In this document: one piece after another, positions 34,236 to 37,147 of the stretch | How the letters are laid out: every line of letters starts with the position of its first letter | How positions within the stretch are numbered: the stretch's first letter is position 1 | Assembly (NCBI RefSeq): GCF_002487355.1 | Contig: NZ_NTMG01000073.1 | Location: forward strand, 1 to 37,147 | Origin: Candidatus Methanoperedens sp. BLZ2 | GTDB taxonomy: Archaea; Halobacteriota; Methanosarcinia; Methanosarcinales; Methanoperedenaceae | Direction of reading: 5' to 3' | DNA length: 37,147 bases | Made by a program: the position numbers and the translations under genes | The notes under the pieces: model-generated | Databases searched by the model: none | Seen by the model: only the letters and a program-made list of their open reading frames with translations | Told to the model about the DNA's origin: nothing

Positions 34236-36425
34236 ATGAAACAGGACTATCTTCGCTATTTTCCCAAAAAATCATGCTATCCGAACCAGCTGGAAGCGAT
34301 GCAGGCCATTCATGATGCTCTGATAAAAAAGCAGGTGGTTTTATTCGAAGGGGCATGCGGCACTGGTAAAACCCTGAGTTCTCTTGCTCCTGCTCTTCAT
34401 ATCGGGAAAACTGAGAAAAAAACAGTAATTATTGCCACGAATGTCCATCAGCAGATGGCGCAATTCATTGAGGAGGCAAGGGAAATAAAAAAAAACCAGC
34501 CCGAATTAAAAGTTGTTGTGCTTAAAGGTAAAATGCTGATGTGCCCAAAGCCGGATATGGATTATGACACATGCAGTTTGCTAAGGGACAATACCTATAA
34601 ATTAATGGAGCAGGAAAAAGATGTCGGGCAATTGAAAAACGAAATGAAATCTATCAGGGATAAGATAAAACGGGATAAGGATACAAGCCTCATACAAATC
34701 CAAAGGGAATTGAGCCAGGAATTTGATAAGGAAGAAAGGCAGCTTCATGATACAAGGAAAAACTCATGTGACTATCTTTATAAATTACTTAAAAGTGACA
34801 CCGATGATTTCCGCGGGTGGCTATTCGGTGGTGTGCGCACGCCTGAAGAGGTGGCAGACTGGGCTTTATCAAATGATGCGTGCGGATACGAACTGCTAAA
34901 ACGCTACATGAAAGAAGCCGACCTTTTGATATGCAATTACCATCATTTTCTTAATGAGGATATCCGAACAAATGTACTTGGATGGCTGGATAAAGGTCTT
35001 GCTGATGTTATTACCATTTTCGATGAAGCGCACAATATTGAATCCGCTGCACGCTCCCATTCATCCATGACGCTCACCGAATTTACTTTAAAACGGGCGC
35101 TTGATGAAGTCGAAGGGAACGAGGCAGCTTCTGCTTCAGTTGATGTTCAAATATTGCTTCAGGTTCTCCTTGATACAATACGATCAACATATAATATCAT
35201 TCTTGATAAAAAGTTCGGGGAACGCGAAAGAGTGGGCAGGGACTGGTATGATTTAAGGATCGCAGATCCCCAGGAGCGTACTGATATGTTCCGGGAAAAA
35301 CTAACGCTGGCTATTGATAAGGCAGGAATTAAGAAGCTCGATGAGACCATCGAACGTTTGAGGAGTTTCGGACTGACTGTTGATGCATTTTATGAAAAAC
35401 AATTCAATGAGGGGAAAAGCCATATTAAAAAAATATGCAGCAGCCTCATCACAGCGATCTTTCTTTCGGATTATGTTAAATTCTCAAAAGATAAAAGCTA
35501 TTATCCGATCCTGAATGTAAAGCGCCAGAATTCCGAGATATCAGGAAGACTTGAATTATTCACCTGCATCCCTAAAAATGTCACAGCGCCATTATTTAAT
35601 TCTGTCCACAGCGCAATCCTTATGTCAGCGACACTTGCGCCTTTTGAAACAATTAAAGCAACGCTTGGAATCTCACGGCCTACGTGTGAATTATCGTTCG
35701 GTCTGACTTTTCCGAAAGAAAAGCGCCTTACCATAGCAGTATCTGTCCCGGCTTTATTTTCAAAGGACAGGGACAGCCCGCAGACAAAGGAAGTGATCAC
35801 AAAAGTCCTTACTGATATAATTGAACAATCTGACGGGAACGTGATAATATTTTTCCCTAGCTTTTATGAAGCAACCCAGTACAAGAACCGGATAAAATGC
35901 GATAATCCGCTATTCCTGGATGAGGTAGGAGTTTCGGCGCAGCAGATCAGGGAGGAATTTTTCAGGCTGGGTGAATCAGGGAAGAAAGCCGTGCTAATAT
36001 CCTATATGTGGGGAACGCTCACAGAAGGCGTTGATTACAAGAATGACCGGGGAAGGACAGTGGTCATCGTGGGTGTTGGATATCCTGCATTGAATGACAG
36101 GACGCGCGCCGTAGAATCCGCATATGACGCTGAATTCGGGCACGGCTGGGAATATGCAATTGAAATCCCCACGATCAGGAAGGTGCGGCAGGCGCTGGGG
36201 CGTGTGGTTCGCTCACCCGGCGATTATGGGGCGCGTGTGCTGCTCGACGGGCGTTATACGTCCACATCAGGTAAGCGTTATGGGAAATATTCAGTGTTCA
36301 AATTCTTCCCTGAAGAAGAAAGAGCAGAGATCATAGATGTAGAACCTGAACGCGCCAAGTATTCACTAATGAACTTTTTTAATGATATAAGAAAAAATGC
36401 AGCAAAAACCAACAAAAAATTATAA
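34236..36425 (+). CDS. XPD/Rad3-family iron-sulfur DNA helicase
   Basis: A 729-residue SF2 helicase. Walker A is EGACGTGKT (K45), the DEAH box is TIFDEAHNIES, and motif VI is RQALGRVVRSPGD. Four cysteines between motifs I and II, in MCPKPD, YDTCSLL, NSCDYLY and DACGYEL, match the [4Fe-4S] domain of XPD. It unwinds DNA 5' to 3', in nucleotide excision repair or replication stress. A coiled-coil-like charged stretch (about 125-180) is inserted in the Fe-S region, making it longer than common archaeal XPD. It is convergent with the TRAM gene; a hairpin lies between them. Confidence 0.9.
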   Translation: MKQDYLRYFPKKSCYPNQLEAMQAIHDALIKKQVVLFEGACGTGKTLSSLAPALHIGKTEKKTVIIATNVHQQMAQFIEEAREIKKNQPELKVVVLKGKMLMCPKPDMDYDTCSLLRDNTYKLMEQEKDVGQLKNEMKSIRDKIKRDKDTSLIQIQRELSQEFDKEERQLHDTRKNSCDYLYKLLKSDTDDFRGWLFGGVRTPEEVADWALSNDACGYELLKRYMKEADLLICNYHHFLNEDIRTNVLGWLDKGLADVITIFDEAHNIESAARSHSSMTLTEFTLKRALDEVEGNEAASASVDVQILLQVLLDTIRSTYNIILDKKFGERERVGRDWYDLRIADPQERTDMFREKLTLAIDKAGIKKLDETIERLRSFGLTVDAFYEKQFNEGKSHIKKICSSLITAIFLSDYVKFSKDKSYYPILNVKRQNSEISGRLELFTCIPKNVTAPLFNSVHSAILMSATLAPFETIKATLGISRPTCELSFGLTFPKEKRLTIAVSVPALFSKDRDSPQTKEVITKVLTDIIEQSDGNVIIFFPSFYEATQYKNRIKCDNPLFLDEVGVSAQQIREEFFRLGESGKKAVLISYMWGTLTEGVDYKNDRGRTVVIVGVGYPALNDRTRAVESAYDAEFGHGWEYAIEIPTIRKVRQALGRVVRSPGDYGARVLLDGRYTSTSGKRYGKYSVFKFFPEEERAEIIDVEPERAKYSLMNFFNDIRKNAAKTNKKL

Positions 36426-36437
36426 TTAAAAGTAAAA

Positions 36438-36458
36438 GCAGAATAAAAATTATTCTGC
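36438..36458. terminator. Convergent hairpin between XPD and the TRAM gene
   Basis: GCAGAATAA (36438-36446) pairs perfectly with TTATTCTGC (36450-36458), 3-base loop. It overlaps the TRAM stop codon and ends 33 bases after the XPD stop codon, so it can serve both transcripts. Confidence 0.6.
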
Positions 36459-36659
36459 CACTTTTTCTGCGATCGCGAATTTGCGCATTACTTTATTAAC
36501 TGTTATCTTTACTTTATCGCCGACTTTTGTCTGCGGCACGAAGATGACAAAGCCTTCTACCCTGGCAATTCCGTCGCCTTCTTTTGCAATATCATCAATC
36601 GATACATCATAGCTTTCTCCGACTTTTACCGGAGCAACTTTTTCCTGATATTCACTCAA
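36450..36659 (-). CDS. Stand-alone TRAM domain protein
   Basis: A 69-residue TRAM protein: [47 protein letters not shown] is a complete TRAM beta-barrel. Archaeal stand-alone TRAM proteins bind RNA and are proposed RNA chaperones, sometimes cold-responsive. The start codon appears to be TTG at 36659, as no ATG is available in frame; GGATGTG lies upstream. No obvious operon partner. Length is normal for the family. Confidence 0.9.
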   Translation of the reverse strand: MSEYQEKVAPVKVGESYDVSIDDIAKEGDGIARVEGFVIFVPQTKVGDKVKITVNKVMRKFAIAEKVAE

Positions 36660-36872
36660 GTTTTACACATCCTTACATTAAATTACCGTCTGCTAGGGCA
36701 AACATAACTGCAGAAAATAGAATGAACATTTCACTGCCGTAAATGATGCTGCCAGAACAGCCTGTAATCTTATTTCTAACTGTCTTTAGAATATATAAGA
36801 CTTTGGTGAAAACAAATCAAATCCGGTTACGACAAATGTATTAGTAGTACTTTCGAAAATATAAATTTTTAT

Positions 36873-36909
36873 TCATAATTAAAAAGAATAACCCGGTTGA
36901 CCCACCGGG
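36873..36909 (-). terminator. Terminator-like hairpin after the partial right-edge gene
   Basis: Read on the minus strand, CCCGGT and ACCGGG (36909-36904 with 36897-36892) form a 6-bp stem with a 6-base loop, followed by a T-rich stretch (about 36890-36873). It starts 14 bases after the stop codon of the partial gene. Confidence 0.6.
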
Positions 36910-36922
36910 CATTTGAGATTAT

Positions 36923-37147
36923 TTACCCGGCAGCCTCTGCAGCCTCTGCAGCAGGTTTCACTCTTGTAAAGTGATAACCGCTTTCTTCAAGCATTGGCCT
37001 TATACTACTTTCCCAATCCTGGGCCTCCTGCTCACTTGAGAATGTAACTTCTATATCTTTCCCACTGCGTTTCACAACCACTTCTTCTTCAGAAGATTTC
37101 CTTCTTTCAGAAGTTCCCCCCCTCTCAGAAGTTCCCCCCCTTTCGGA
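36923..37147 (-). CDS. Partial gene with SERGGT repeats, running off the right edge
   Basis: The C-terminal 74 residues are visible; the 5' part is outside. The frame reads SERGGT SERGGT SERRKSSEEEV, then VVKRSGKDIEVTFSSEQEAQDW, an alpha/beta-looking segment, and ends in an alanine/glutamate-rich tail before TAA at 36923-36925. The 18-bp repeat units each contain a G7 tract. No family recognised. It is not an artefact of composition: the frame is open for the whole visible stretch and is followed by a terminator-like hairpin. Confidence 0.6.
   Translation of the reverse strand, partial: SERGGTSERGGTSERRKSSEEEVVVKRSGKDIEVTFSSEQEAQDWESSIRPMLEESGYHFTRVKPAAEAAEAAG

Overview
The window is archaeal and comes from a methane-metabolising member of the Methanosarcinales type. 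It carries a methyl-coenzyme M reductase (MCR) cluster (mcrB, mcrD, mcrG, mcrA; 14518-18862, minus strand), the MCR arginine methylase Mmp10 (19562-20797, plus), and a tungsten/molybdenum formylmethanofuran dehydrogenase operon (fwdD, B, A, C; 33473-29324, minus). It also has an F420:NADP oxidoreductase, an AglJ-type dolichol-phosphate glycosyltransferase, an archaeal XPD helicase and a TRAM protein. GTG and TTG starts, TATA boxes about 20-30 bases before leaderless starts, and GGAGG/GGTGA ribosome sites all fit an archaeon. McrA is of the Methanosarcinales type ([16 protein letters not shown]). The missing mcrC and the divergent McrA C-terminus make me suspect an ANME-2d (Methanoperedens-like) methanotroph rather than a classic methanogen; that is inference, not proven here.

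Layout. 361-4930 (+) is a tightly packed housekeeping operon: aglJ, npdG/fno, an endonuclease III/MagIII-like glycosylase, a radical SAM protein with a TRAM-like tail, ilvE and a small unknown gene. 5052-7913 (-) is a CbiM(N)-O-Q nickel/cobalt ECF transporter plus a small unknown gene, with an inverted-repeat operator candidate upstream; nickel (F430) and cobalt (corrinoids) are both needed by MCR and Mmp10. 8175-9530 (+) is a flavin amine oxidase. 9538-13651 (-) is a two-enzyme radical SAM cluster: a B12-type radical SAM protein with a C-terminal PqqD-like peptide-recognition domain, then a 30-codon ORF overlapping its stop by ATGA, then a long KamA (lysine 2,3-aminomutase)-like enzyme. I regard this as the most novel locus: a candidate archaeal peptide-modification system.

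13762-20797 is the MCR region: an acidic unknown protein, a four-repeat CXXCXGXG zinc-finger protein with its own promoter, a clear terminator, mcrA-G-D-B (no mcrC), a long and possibly structured mcrB leader, DUF2098 and divergent mmp10.

20814-29290 is an accessory island with three toxin-antitoxin loci (ParE-like, MazF-like, and HicBA with a broken hicA), an AhpD-like protein, a very large RecD-like helicase with a C-terminal PD-(D/E)XK-like nuclease (possible defence gene), a complete IS (27335-28636) with 13-bp terminal inverted repeats, a 6-bp target duplication and a frameshifted transposase, and several copies of a diverged noncoding repeat between the cargo genes.

29324-33473 is the fwd operon, catalysing CO2 + methanofuran <-> formyl-methanofuran. 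It is followed by DUF356, XPD, a TRAM protein and, at the right edge, a partial repeat-containing gene. Together the core genes cover the first (Fwd) and last (Mcr) steps of the C1 pathway, usable in either direction, with maturation and metal supply nearby.
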